Shown here piece after piece: positions 1-10,983 of a stretch of 64,000 nt of DNA. The translations under genes were made by a program, and so were the position numbers. Source of the DNA: Sorangium cellulosum (GTDB taxonomy: Bacteria; Myxococcota_A; Polyangia; Polyangiales; Polyangiaceae); contig NZ_CP012673.1 of NCBI RefSeq assembly GCF_002950945.1, positions 11,422,501 to 11,486,500 of the forward strand. The letters are read 5' to 3'. The stretch's first letter is position 1. Each line of letters starts with the position of its first letter. Under the pieces are notes generated by a model that saw nothing but the letters and a program-made list of their open reading frames with translations, was not told the DNA's origin and did not search any database.

Positions 1-1874
1 AGCTCGGCGCGGGTGATCTTCCTCGGATCGCCGGCCGGGAGACGGTACAGCGCGGCCGCGGTCTCCGCGAGGAAAGGCGCGATGACCTCGTCCACGCCGA
101 TGACCCGCGTGCGCGGCGAGCGGAACAGCCGCGCCATGAAGAACGCCTCGCGCGCGAGGTCGACGATGTGGTTCCGCTTGGCGGCCGACGAGCAGAACCC
201 GTCCTCGTGCCTCGACCCGTCGCCGCAGATGATCTCCCCGTCGTTCGAGCCGTCCGTCTGGAAGTACGCGATATCGATGTTGCCACCCTGGTCGTGCGTC
301 GACTCGGGATGGCGCGGGCTGCCGACGTCGTAGCCGGGCGTGGTGCCGTCGATCTGGCAGACGTCGATGAGCGACAGCGGCGTCGTGCCCGGGAACGCCC
401 GGAGCGTCTCCGAAAGCGCGTCGCGGACGAGCATGATGAGCTCGCGGCGGGCAAACCGGTAGTTGCTGAAGGTCTCCCAGACGTAGCCGCCGCCGACCAC
501 CGAGTCGTCAGGATCGGGGAACGGGAACGGCAAGAGCCCGCTGCCGCCGTCGCCGAACCCGGCGCACTCGTCGAGCGAGAAGCCGGCGCCCGTGCAGCTC
601 GGACCGTCGACGTAAGGATACGTCGTGACGTCGAGGCGATAGTTGTTCTGCTGCCCGTCGTGGCCGACCACGCGGACGAAGTACTCGGCGCCGCCACGCT
701 CGGAGTAGAACCCGTACACCTCCGTGTCCGTCTCCTGATCGCGGTACGAGTACGGATACGCCTCGCCGTAACGCGAGCCGAGAAGCCGCCCCTCGCGGTC
801 GTACGCCACGAGATCGAGGTCCCCGGCGGCGTTGCGGAACTCGACCCCCACGCGGACGATCGTCCCCTCCGGCACCTCGATCCGGAGCCAGTCCTCGTCC
901 CCGGCGCACACGGAGAGCCCCTCCGTGACGCCCTCCGGCGCGGTCGCCGCGGACCCGAGATCGTCGTTCGGCTCGAGCGCGTCGCCCTCACCCTCACACC
1001 CGAAGCGACCGCTGCGGCACACGCCCTCCTCGCAAGAGGCGCCTTCCGGGCACCACCCGGACGGCACGTCCGGCGAGCACGCGATCTCGTTCGATACGCA
1101 GATCTCTCCGAGGCACGTCGTGCCGCTCGGGCACGTCGCCGCGGCGTCGCACCCGGCGAAGCAGGCGGACCTGCTCTCGCCCTCGAGCGTGTGGCACACG
1201 TAGCCAGGCCGGCAGTCCAGATCGCTGCCGCAGGTGTTCATGCACACGAACGATCCGTCGGCCGCCGCGGCGAAGCAGCCCGCCTCCAGCCCGCACTGCT
1301 CGTCGCTCGTGCAGTCGAAGGCGAGGCAGTAACCCTCGACCCAGCCGTTCGGCTCCGAGGCGCCCGCGGCGCTGTAGCAGGTCGCGTCGGGCAGCGCGCA
1401 CGCCTCGGGCGCGTCGCAGGCCGCGCCCACGCTCCCGGGAGCGACGGTGTCCTCCGCGCACGCGACGCCGCACGCCTCGCTGCACCCGTCGCCGCGCCGC
1501 GGAGAGCAGAGGCCGTGACGGCTCTCCACGCCCTCGCAGGTCGCGGGATCGTAGAGGGGATAACACACCCCCGTGTCTGCCAGGATATCGGTGTTGAAGC
1601 AGCGGGAGCCGGGCGCGCACCCCTCCTCGGTGTTCGGCGCCGCACACGGCCCCTCCGCGCGCTGCATGCATATCCCGAGCACGCAGAGGGCGGCCTCGCC
1701 GCCGCAGTCCGCGTCGCAGCTGCAGCGCGCCCCGGGCGGCACGGCCTTCGGGCCCGCCCCGCCGCGCTGACCGCTGTCGCCCAGCACCGGCGCCCCCCGG
1801 CCATGATCACACGCGCCCAGAGCGCCCATGAGCGCCGGCACGACCACGAAAAGCCATCTCCAACGTAGAACCAT
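1..1874 (-). CDS. Cys-rich lipoprotein with PPC-like domain and LAS/MepA-type peptidase motif (partial)
   Basis: The frame opens with ATG at 1874 and runs off the left edge without a stop. The N-terminus is a lipoprotein signal with lipobox LGAC near residue 21. A long Cys-rich stretch follows (roughly residues 45-290) of the kind common in myxobacterial secreted proteins. Then comes a segment with EPNDD and GDEDW motifs typical of bacterial pre-peptidase C-terminal (PPC) domains. Near residues 520-535 is S-x-H-x-x-G-x-x-x-D followed by IAYF, the first metal-ligand motif of LAS-type peptidases such as the murein endopeptidase MepA. The second His motif would lie beyond the edge. A secreted, lipid-anchored peptidoglycan hydrolase or other Zn peptidase is inferred. 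The lipoprotein call is firm; the peptidase call rests on one motif. Confidence 0.7.
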   Translation of the reverse strand, partial: MVLRWRWLFVVVPALMGALGACDHGRGAPVLGDSGQRGGAGPKAVPPGARCSCDADCGGEAALCVLGICMQRAEGPCAAPNTEEGCAPGSRCFNTDILADTGVCYPLYDPATCEGVESRHGLCSPRRGDGCSEACGVACAEDTVAPGSVGAACDAPEACALPDATCYSAAGASEPNGWVEGYCLAFDCTSDEQCGLEAGCFAAAADGSFVCMNTCGSDLDCRPGYVCHTLEGESRSACFAGCDAAATCPSGTTCLGEICVSNEIACSPDVPSGWCPEGASCEEGVCRSGRFGCEGEGDALEPNDDLGSAATAPEGVTEGLSVCAGDEDWLRIEVPEGTIVRVGVEFRNAAGDLDLVAYDREGRLLGSRYGEAYPYSYRDQETDTEVYGFYSERGGAEYFVRVVGHDGQQNNYRLDVTTYPYVDGPSCTGAGFSLDECAGFGDGGSGLLPFPFPDPDDSVVGGGYVWETFSNYRFARRELIMLVRDALSETLRAFPGTTPLSLIDVCQIDGTTPGYDVGSPRHPESTHDQGGNIDIAYFQTDGSNDGEIICGDGSRHEDGFCSSAAKRNHIVDLAREAFFMARLFRSPRTRVIGVDEVIAPFLAETAAALYRLPAGDPRKITRAE

Positions 1875-2116
1875 CTTCCCTGCCTGTCGACGAGTGCGAG
1901 AGTGCACGCGGCGCGCGTTCTAACTGCAGGCGAGGCAGAGAGCGTTATTGAAAAGAGAGCGCGAGTTGCGCAGGCCACCCCGCGCGGACATATTCCCACC
2001 TTCTCCGCCCGCGCCGAGCGGTGTTGTCCTTCGTGGAGGTGGGGTTGCCCACTCGACGGGAGCGCGGCCGGCGCGCGCTGTGCGACGGGCTCGCGGCGGC
2101 GGGCGGCGCGGCGGGC

Positions 2117-3046
2117 CTACTCGTATTTCTGGACGACGCGGAACGAGCCGAGCGAACGCACGCCGGTCGCGTGCTGCTCGAGCAGCGCGAGGGCCTCGCG
2201 GAAGGCGGGCTCCTCGGTGCTGCCCTCGCACTCGACGAGGAAGAGGTACTCCTCGGGGTTGTCGGGCAGCGCGCGCGAGACGATGCGGGTCAAGTTGATA
2301 TGGTGTCTCCCCAGCGCGGACAGCGCCGCGACCAGGGCGCCCGGGCGGTGGTCCAGCCCGAACAGGAGCAGCGTGCGGCCGCCGGACGGCGGCCGCTCCG
2401 GCGTCTTCCCGATGATGAAGAAGCGCGTGACGTTCTCGCCCTTCACGCCGAGCTTCGGCACCAGGATCTCGAGGTTGTAGATCGCCGCCGCGCCCCGGTT
2501 GCCGATCGCCAGGGCCTCGCCGTCCTGCGCGGCGCGCTCCACGGCCTCGGCGGTGCTCTCCGCCTCGAGGATCTGCGCGTCAGGGTACTGCTCGCGCAGC
2601 CAGTCGCCGCAGTGCTTGAGCGGGACGAAATGAGAATAGATGCGCTTCGGCAGGACGCCCTTCCGGCCGAGGAGCGACAGCGTGACGTGGAGCGAGAGCT
2701 CCTCGCACACGGTGAGCTCCGCGCGCGTCCCCTCGCGGCGGATCAGCTGGTCGACGGTGTCGTAGATGGGGCCGCCCACCGCGTTCTCGATCGGCACGAC
2801 GCCGTGGGTCGCCGCGCCGGAGACCACCGCGTCGAACACCTCCGAGATGGTGCGCCGGGGCGCGAGCACCGCGCGCTCGCCGAACCGCCGCGACGCGACC
2901 TCGTGGCTGAACGTCCCCGGCCGCCCGAAGTACGCCACGCCGCCCACAGGCGCGCGAGGCGGCCGGGCCTCCCCCGCCTCGCCGCCCGACGACGGCGCCG
3001 GCGCCGGCGCTTCCGCCGTCCCCGGCTTCTCCGCGTCAGTTGCCAT
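2117..3046 (-). CDS. pheA: Prephenate dehydratase
   Basis: The 309-residue protein matches the monofunctional prephenate dehydratase layout. This enzyme converts prephenate to phenylpyruvate in phenylalanine synthesis. After a Pro/Ala-rich leader of about 35 residues, the catalytic domain begins with VAYFGRPGTFSHEVA. It contains GVVPIENAVGG (substrate-binding loop) and IGNRGAAAIYNLEIL. The C-terminal third is an ACT domain that normally binds phenylalanine as feedback inhibitor; its start shows as DHRPGALVAALSALG. In the usual T-R-F catalytic motif the sequence reads NVTRFFIIG, so that site is intact. ATG at 3046 is the only sensible start. The gene stands alone, divergent from the sigma factor at 3503. 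Confidence 0.95.
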   Translation of the reverse strand: MATDAEKPGTAEAPAPAPSSGGEAGEARPPRAPVGGVAYFGRPGTFSHEVASRRFGERAVLAPRRTISEVFDAVVSGAATHGVVPIENAVGGPIYDTVDQLIRREGTRAELTVCEELSLHVTLSLLGRKGVLPKRIYSHFVPLKHCGDWLREQYPDAQILEAESTAEAVERAAQDGEALAIGNRGAAAIYNLEILVPKLGVKGENVTRFFIIGKTPERPPSGGRTLLLFGLDHRPGALVAALSALGRHHINLTRIVSRALPDNPEEYLFLVECEGSTEEPAFREALALLEQHATGVRSLGSFRVVQKYE

Positions 3047-3502
3047 GGGCCACGTGCACCTCGCCCGGGAGCGCGCGGGCGACCGCGGCGCGCCGCCAGC
3101 AGGGCGCGCCGCTCCGCCGGAGTGCCGGCGTCGTTCGGTGATTCCAGGACATCTCGGACCGCGTGTCTACCGGCGCGACGCCGTGGCGTCCAGGGGAGGA
3201 AGGCGAGCCGCGGCGACCAGCGCTCCGCCCGCACCTCGCCGCGGCGCGCCTCGCCGCGCCGCGCCGCGCGCAGGGCGAACACACGCCCGCCTGGAGGAAC
3301 GATCGTTACATCCTCAAAACAATCGTGGATCCTCCGATTTCGGCACGATTCAGCGGTGCTCCACGCAACCCGCCGTTCGTGGGCGCCAGCCAGAAAGTAT
3401 CACTTTTGCCTACATGAGCACACCCGTCTGGTCAAAATCTGCCTGGAATGGCCGCGGTCGTGTTTTGCAAGTTTCGTTTCCTGTGATAACGATCGTTACG
3501 CG
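3047..3502. promoter_or_regulatory. Divergent intergenic region with two copies of AACGATCGTTAC
   Basis: This 456-bp gap between pheA and the sigma factor is visibly more AT-rich from about 3300 to 3500. The 12-mer AACGATCGTTAC occurs at 3298-3309 and again at 3488-3499. Its first ten bases are a perfect palindrome. The second copy ends three bases before the sigma factor ATG at 3503, so a protein bound there would cover the start. The spacing of 190 bp and the identical orientation suggest an operator pair, perhaps for autoregulation or for the XRE protein encoded just downstream. This is inference from sequence only. Confidence 0.45.
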
Positions 3503-4186
3503 ATGCCGGGCACGGGGCACGAGGGCGATGGATCAACGCCGCCGAGCGACAAGGAAAAGGCTTTTGCCAGGATTTTTAACAAGACAACGATAGTGCTCGT
3601 CAAGCGCTGGCTGCGCCTGCTCGGGGTGCCGCGCCGCGATCGGAGGGACATCGCCCAGGACGTCATGCTCGCGGCGCACGTGAGCTTCGGGAAGTACGAC
3701 CCGGAGCGCGGGCCGCCCGACCGCTGGCTGAACCGGATCGCGGTCCACACCGCGTCTCATTACGGGGAGCGCTCCCGGCGCCGGGTCGAGGTGCCGCTGC
3801 CGGACGACTACGAGGCCGAGCTCGAGCAGCCCTCGGCGGAGGAGCAGATCGGCTCGGAGAGCGACCGGCTGTTCGTGCTCGAGATCCTGCAGCAGATCGA
3901 CACCGAGCTCAGCGCGGTCCTCGTGGCGCACGACCTCGAGGACGTACCAATGTCGGAGTTCGCGAGCCGGGCCGGAATCCCCCTCTCGACAGCCTACAAG
4001 CGGCGGGTCCGGGCGCTCGCCGCGCTGCACGCCCTCGCGCTCGAGCGGCTCGATCCCATGGACCACACGGAGTCCCAGGACAGCGAGCCGCCGCCGCAGC
4101 CACCGCCGCAGCCGTCACCGTCACCGTCACCGTCGCGGCCGTCACCCGGCGGCGCGGTGATCTTCCTGTTTCCCGAGCGGCCGTGA
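3503..4186 (+). CDS. RNA polymerase sigma factor, ECF/sigma-70 type
   Basis: The start chosen is ATG at 3503, after the AT-rich upstream region. The reading frame is open further upstream, but that part has no sigma-factor homology. The 227-residue product has a region-2-like segment near residues 28-75, including GVPRRDRRDIAQDVMLAA and WLNRIAVHTA. A region-4-like helix-turn-helix lies near residues 135-175 (MSEFASRAGIPLSTAYKRRV). The C-terminal tail is a low-complexity run of Pro, Gln and Ser followed by GGAVIFLFPERP, seen in several myxobacterial ECF-like factors. No anti-sigma gene is adjacent. The next gene, convergent at 4198, is an XRE regulator. Confidence 0.85.
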   Translation: MPGTGHEGDGSTPPSDKEKAFARIFNKTTIVLVKRWLRLLGVPRRDRRDIAQDVMLAAHVSFGKYDPERGPPDRWLNRIAVHTASHYGERSRRRVEVPLPDDYEAELEQPSAEEQIGSESDRLFVLEILQQIDTELSAVLVAHDLEDVPMSEFASRAGIPLSTAYKRRVRALAALHALALERLDPMDHTESQDSEPPPQPPPQPSPSPSPSRPSPGGAVIFLFPERP

Positions 4187-4197
4187 GGCCCGCTGGC

Positions 4198-4647
4198 TCA
4201 CCGCCCGGAGCGCCGGCTCGACGACGCGGGCACGGCGGACCGCGGGGCGCGCTCCTCGGCGCGAGGCCGGGACCGCGGCCGCGATCGCTCGGTGTCGTCC
4301 TGGATGAGCGCGAGGATGGCCTGCTTCTTCTGCGACTCCTCCGGCTCGATCAGCAGGAAGAGGATCGCCTCCTGGAGCGCCTCGGACGCGCGGTCGAAGC
4401 GGTCGGCGACGACCGCGGACACCGGGCTCCGGCCGTCTCCGGGCAGGAGGAGCCGAGCATCGCAGTTGAGCCCCTGGGCGATGAGCGCCAGCGCGCCGAG
4501 CCCGAGATCGCGCTCGCCGCGCTCGACCTGCCGCAGGTACGTCGAAGAGAGGTGCGCCTTCTCGGCGAACTCGGCGTAGCTGAGCCCGTGCAGCAGCCGG
4601 AGCACGCGAATGGCCCGACCGACCTCCTTGGGAAGCGCCTCGCCCAT
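4198..4647 (-). CDS. XRE-family helix-turn-helix regulator
   Basis: The protein has an N-terminal HTH_3 domain (about residues 8-65): IRVLRLLHGLSYAEFAEKA, then HLSSTYLRQVERGERD and a GLGALALIAQGL helix, the canonical Cro/CI arrangement. The remainder is a short helical segment and a basic, Arg/Pro/Ser-rich tail of no recognised family. ATG at 4647 is used; an alternative TTG start at 4665 in the same frame has a slightly better GA-rich upstream stretch and would add six residues. It is convergent with the sigma factor, leaving 11 bp between the stops. The target is unknown; the AACGATCGTTAC sites at 3298 and 3488 are a candidate. Confidence 0.85.
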   Translation of the reverse strand: MGEALPKEVGRAIRVLRLLHGLSYAEFAEKAHLSSTYLRQVERGERDLGLGALALIAQGLNCDARLLLPGDGRSPVSAVVADRFDRASEALQEAILFLLIEPEESQKKQAILALIQDDTERSRPRSRPRAEERAPRSAVPASSSRRSGR

Positions 4648-4998
4648 GACGGCGCAGCCTATCAACTCTCACCGCGGCCAGAGAAGCACGATCGCACCTT
4701 TCTCTGCGCAATTACCTCCTGGCGCCCGCCGCCTGGCCGCGCAGGACGACCGACCTCGTTGCCGGTTACTTACCATAACTGATTCAGCCCCTCTCCACCT
4801 GCGCCCGGGAATGCGAGCTCTTGTCGTTTGGGGCACCATGGTTTGGAGAAACGCGCACGCCTCCGGCAAGTTCGTCACCGTCCGCGCAATGCGTTGGTGA
4901 ATTCTGTCGACCCCTGATCCATGCTGCGCGCAACCATCGATGCGGACCGGAGACATGGCGCGAGCGGCGAGGCGCGAGGAGCAGTACGGAGGGGAGCG

Positions 4999-5598
4999 AT
5001 GATCCGTCTGGAGCTGGCAGCAGAGCACACCCGCCTGCACTCGACCCTGTGCAGCGCGTGCCCCCAGGGCCCCGCGGGGTGCTGCGTGAGCCCGCCCGAG
5101 CTCGACTGGACGGACATCGGACGTGTGGTGTCCCTCGGCGGCCGCGGCTGGCTGCTCGAGCAGATCGCCGCGCGGAACCTCCTCCCGGTGAGCCGCGGCC
5201 TCGAGCTCCGGCGCGTGCGGAAGCGGGAGGCGAGCACGGCGCCGCGGCGCGCGAAGTGCGTCTTCCACGGCGCGCGCGGCTGCACCATCGGCGCCGAGCT
5301 GCGCGCGGCGACGTGCAACTACTTCCTCTGCGAGGACGCCTTCGCCGAACGCCTGGACGGCCAGCCGGACCCGGCCGAGGGCGCGAGCCGAGAGGCGCAC
5401 GCGCGGCTCAGGGCGCTCTACGAGCGCTGGGATCGCGAGCTCGCCGAGGCGGTCGCCTCCCGGCCGGAAGGGGCGTCGTGGGACGCGCCGTTCCTCGACT
5501 GGCTGGGCGCGGAGTTCGAGCGGCGGACGAGCGCGGCGCGCGGGGAGCTCGCGGCGCTCGCCGCGCCCGGCCAGCGCGGCGCGGGCGCGGCCGGGTAA
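4999..5598 (+). CDS. YkgJ-like cysteine-cluster protein
   Basis: ATG at 4999 is preceded by GGAGGGGA at a good distance. The roughly 199-residue protein carries the spaced cysteines of the YkgJ/UPF0153 zinc- or iron-chelating family: CSAC, then GCC near residues 17-33, and a second group KCVFHG...GCTIG...TCNYFLC near residues 85-115. Family members are small cytoplasmic proteins of poorly defined function, thought to bind metal. The C-terminal half is helical and rich in Ala and Glu. The gene is followed after about 40 bp by convergent priA. Metal binding is inferred from the family. Confidence 0.75.
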   Translation: MIRLELAAEHTRLHSTLCSACPQGPAGCCVSPPELDWTDIGRVVSLGGRGWLLEQIAARNLLPVSRGLELRRVRKREASTAPRRAKCVFHGARGCTIGAELRAATCNYFLCEDAFAERLDGQPDPAEGASREAHARLRALYERWDRELAEAVASRPEGASWDAPFLDWLGAEFERRTSAARGELAALAAPGQRGAGAAG

Positions 5599-5636
5599 CG
5601 CGGCGCCGGCGCGGCAGGGCAGCGCGGCGCCGCCGG

Positions 5637-8132
<2,496 letters not shown>

Positions 8133-8697
8133 CGCTCCGGGGGCCGCGCGCGGCGCGGCACGGGCGAGATACCAGAGAACACCGCGCAGGACGAGGTGCG
8201 CGGGGCGGGAGGTGAGGGGCAGAGGGCGGAAGGCCTGCGCAGCCGGCTCGGCTCAGCGAGGAAGAGCCACAAAAAGAAAAAGCGCTGCCGGGGCCTCGGG
8301 GGGGGGGAAGGCCGCGCCGGCAGCGCTGGCAGGACATAGAGCAGTGTCCGTGCCACCCCTGCTGGTGTCGTTTTGGGCGGATTTCGTGCTCGGTGCGGGG
8401 AGAGATATTGCGAACCCGCAAAGTCCGGCATCACACGATTGCAAAAGCGAACTGTGCTGGAGAGAGCGCTCCAGGGGGGTGAGGCAAGACGCCACATCCG
8501 TGCGCAGGGGTCCACGACGGTGCGGCGCTCCGCCCTATCGACGTGCGCCCGCGCGGAGCAGGAGGACCGGGAACCCGCGGGCCGGTCGCGAGGGGTCCAC
8601 CGATTGCTCGTGCTGGTCGGGTGCGCCGCGGGACCGCTGGCGGCCCGGGCAACGCGGGTAGGGATGTGCGCCAGACGCACGCGCCTTGGAGGAGACC
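8133..8697. other. Gene-less region between priA and the DUF2231 gene
   Basis: The stretch contains the terminator hairpin at 8281-8327 with an interior run of ten G, and otherwise no convincing coding sequence on either strand. From about 8330 to 8480 base composition is less GC-rich than the flanks, which fits a promoter or small RNA region. No known RNA family was recognised. Confidence 0.5.
8270..8330 (-). terminator. Intrinsic terminator on the minus strand, possible sRNA end
   Basis: Positions 8281-8327 form a strong hairpin: AGCGCTGCCGG on the left pairs with CCGGCAGCGCT on the right, with a further GGCCT/AGGCC pairing. Read on the minus strand the stem is followed directly by TTTTTCTTTTT (8280-8270), a textbook intrinsic terminator. 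No minus-strand coding gene ends here: the nearest minus gene, priA, starts downstream at 8132. It may therefore end a small untranslated RNA from the 8330-8690 region, or insulate priA. Confidence 0.5.
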
Positions 8698-9300
8698 ATG
8701 ATTGGAAGGGCAGTCGAGGGAGAGATCGTCGAGCAGGACTGGATCGACCGGATCGCCGAGCCGCTTCAGCAAGGGATCCAGGCCGCCCTGAAGCGAGCGC
8801 CCGCCATCGCCAAGGTGCTCCACGGCAAGTTCCTCGGACACCCCCTGCACCCGGCGCTCGTGCCCGTTCCCATCGGCGCCTGGACGTGCACGCTGGTGCT
8901 CGACATCGCCGGCCTCGGCGGAGGGCGACGCCTCCACAAGGGAGCGGACGCGAGCGCAAAGCTCGGGCTCGCAGGGGCGCTCGTGGCGACCTTCGCAGGG
9001 CTCGCGGACTGGAGCACCACCCGGGGCGCGGCGAGGAGGATCGGGTTCGTGCACGGCGCCTTGAACATGGCGATCGCCGGGCTGTACGGGGCGTCGATCG
9101 CGTCGCGGGCGGTCGGGCTGCGAGGGATCGGGATCGCGCTCTCGACGACGGGGTTCGGGATCGCGGGGGCGAGCGCGTGGCTCGGAGGGGAGCTTATTTA
9201 TCGGTATGGGGTCGGGGTTGGGGTGGATGCGTGCGAGCAGAAGACGGAGTCGCAGGTGCCGGTGCCGGAGGCGCCGATCGCTAGCGCGTACGGAGGGTGA
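8698..9300 (+). CDS. DUF2231 family membrane protein
   Basis: The start is ATG at 8698, placed after GGAGGAG at 8688-8694; a TTG at 8686 in the same frame lies upstream of that site and is less likely. The 200-residue product shows the DUF2231 signature KFLGHPLHPALVPVPIGAW near residues 42-60. Four hydrophobic segments follow (about 60-75, 92-108, 120-138 and 150-170). The family is a small integral membrane domain, sometimes linked to Rieske or haem proteins, of unknown biochemical role; the conserved His residues suggest cofactor binding. There is no partner gene here. Confidence 0.8.
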   Translation: MIGRAVEGEIVEQDWIDRIAEPLQQGIQAALKRAPAIAKVLHGKFLGHPLHPALVPVPIGAWTCTLVLDIAGLGGGRRLHKGADASAKLGLAGALVATFAGLADWSTTRGAARRIGFVHGALNMAIAGLYGASIASRAVGLRGIGIALSTTGFGIAGASAWLGGELIYRYGVGVGVDACEQKTESQVPVPEAPIASAYGG

Positions 9301-9347
9301 GGGGAACGGGGGGAGGGAGGGAGAAGGGAGAAGGGAGAGGAGAAAGC

Positions 9348-9416
9348 GAGCACGAGCACGAGCACGAGCACGAAGAAGAGGACGGGAGACGGGAGACGGG
9401 AGACGGGAGACGGGGA
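9348..9416. repeat. Two adjacent microsatellites: GAGCAC x4 and GACGGGA x4
   Basis: GAGCAC is repeated four times at 9348-9371. GACGGGA is repeated four times at 9381-9408, followed by GACGGGG. Both lie in a purine-rich gap between the convergent DUF2231 and kinase genes. They are not in a coding frame that makes sense. Such short repeats are prone to copy-number slippage. Confidence 0.8.
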
Positions 9417-9471
9417 GAGGGTAGTTTGTGGCGTGTTCGGCGCCTCGAGGGGATCCGCTTGTTGCGGAGCA

Positions 9472-10839
9472 CTACCTGGTCGCGAGGAAGCAGACGATTG
9501 CGCACAGCGCGAAGAACGCGAGCAGCTGTGCGCAGCGCGCTAGACGCGGGGGGAGCGCGCGGCGACGAGGGCGGGTCAACGAACGCGGCGCCTTGGGCCA
9601 GGGCGAGGGGTGCGCGGGCTCGGAGGGGGTGAGCGGGGCGGAGCGCACGCGGGGCGCGAGGGGGACCAGCGGCGCGAGGGGGACCAGCGGCGCGAGGGGG
9701 ACCAGCGGCGCGGCGGGGCGCGCGACGGGCTCGAGCACCGCCGGAGGGCCTAGCTCCAGCGCGCGGACGGCGCGCTCGCGCGCGCGGCGCGCGGACACCA
9801 TCTCGGCGCCGAAGTTGTCGCGCAGCCATGCGCCGAAACGCAACGGGCTCGCCGTCAGGTCGGCGGCGGCGGCGTAGGCGGCGAGATCCCGCAGCATCGC
9901 GGCGGCGCTGGGGTAACGGTCGTCCGGGGACGCCGCGAGCGCACGCGACACGATCCCGTGGAGGAACACCTCGTCGGGGAGGCCGCGCTCGGGGAGCGGA
10001 GGGATCACGGCGCGGCGGGCGAGCTCCAGCAGCTCGTCGCGCGCGTCCTCCTTGGACAGGGACGCGCCGCCGGACACGCTGTACATCCTCCGGCCAGCGA
10101 GCAGCTCCCAGAGCAGGATCCCCGTCGCGAACACGTCGGAACGTACGTCGGGGGGCTCGCCGCGCGCCTGCTCCGGGCTCATGTAGCCGGCCTTGCCCTG
10201 CAGCACGTCGGAGAGCGGCGCCTCGCTGCCCTCGTGCGCGCGCGCGATGCCGAAGTCGCAGAGCTTGATCTCCCCCTCGAAGCTCAAGAGCACGTTCGAC
10301 GGGGAGACGTCGCGGTGCACCACGCCCTTGCGGTGCGCGTAGGCGAGCGCCTGCAGCGCCTCGACGACGATCAGGAGCGAGAACGCGACCGGCAGCTTCA
10401 CCCGCTGGCGGGCGCAACGGCGGAGCAGCTCCCGCAGGTCGAGGCCCTCCACATACTCCATCGCGATGAACAACGCGCCGTCCTCGCGGCCGAGATCCTC
10501 GACCTGCACGATGGACGCGTGCCGCAGGCCCGCAGCCAGCTTGGCCTCGCTCGCGAGCATCGCCACGAAGCGCGGATCCCGCGCGAGCCTCGGGACGACC
10601 TCCTTGATGGCCACCAGACGCGCAGCGCCCAGATCCGTCCGCGCTCGCGCCAGGTAGAGGTCGGCCATGCCACCCTGGCCGATGTGATCGAACAGCGTGT
10701 ACCGGCCGAGTCGGCAGGGCAGCAGCCGACCTCCACGAGGCGGCGCCCGGCGAGGGGCGGGCGCCTCGCGCTCGGCCTCCCCACGCGCAGGGTCCGGCAG
10801 GCCAGAAGGGGGGTACGGGAGCGTTGCTCCGCGACGCAC
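9472..10839 (-). CDS. Membrane-anchored serine/threonine protein kinase (PknB type)
   Basis: The kinase domain (about residues 32-300) has every key motif: glycine loop GQGGMADLYLAR, VAIKEV (ATP lysine), HRDVSPSNVLL (catalytic Asp), DFGIAR and YMSPEQARGEPPDVRSDVF. The C-terminus ends with a single hydrophobic helix LLAFFALCAIVCFLAT, so the kinase domain is cytosolic and tail-anchored. The linker includes three copies of PLVPLA encoded by an exact 18-bp repeat at 9653-9706. The start is taken as GTG at 10839, about 34 residues before LGRYTLFDHI; the frame stays open further upstream without homology. Target unknown. It is divergent from the BtuF-like gene at 10984. Confidence 0.85.
   Translation of the reverse strand: MRRGATLPYPPSGLPDPARGEAEREAPAPRRAPPRGGRLLPCRLGRYTLFDHIGQGGMADLYLARARTDLGAARLVAIKEVVPRLARDPRFVAMLASEAKLAAGLRHASIVQVEDLGREDGALFIAMEYVEGLDLRELLRRCARQRVKLPVAFSLLIVVEALQALAYAHRKGVVHRDVSPSNVLLSFEGEIKLCDFGIARAHEGSEAPLSDVLQGKAGYMSPEQARGEPPDVRSDVFATGILLWELLAGRRMYSVSGGASLSKEDARDELLELARRAVIPPLPERGLPDEVFLHGIVSRALAASPDDRYPSAAAMLRDLAAYAAAADLTASPLRFGAWLRDNFGAEMVSARRARERAVRALELGPPAVLEPVARPAAPLVPLAPLVPLAPLVPLAPRVRSAPLTPSEPAHPSPWPKAPRSLTRPRRRALPPRLARCAQLLAFFALCAIVCFLATR
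9653..9706. repeat. 18-bp tandem repeat, three copies, in the kinase linker
   Basis: GGCGCGAGGGGGACCAGC occurs three times head to tail at 9653, 9671 and 9689. It encodes PLVPLA repeats on the minus strand in the juxtamembrane linker of the kinase. The copies are identical, which indicates recent expansion. Confidence 0.9.
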
Positions 10840-10983
10840 ATCGAGGCGTTCGATCTGCACACGCCCTCGTCGCAGATGTCGCCCGGACGGGCCAACTAAG
10901 CGGAGAACCCTCCCCCACGGCCGCGGCCGCTCCGGCGACGCGGCGAGCGTGCAGCGCGCGCGGCGACGGGCTACACCCGGCAC

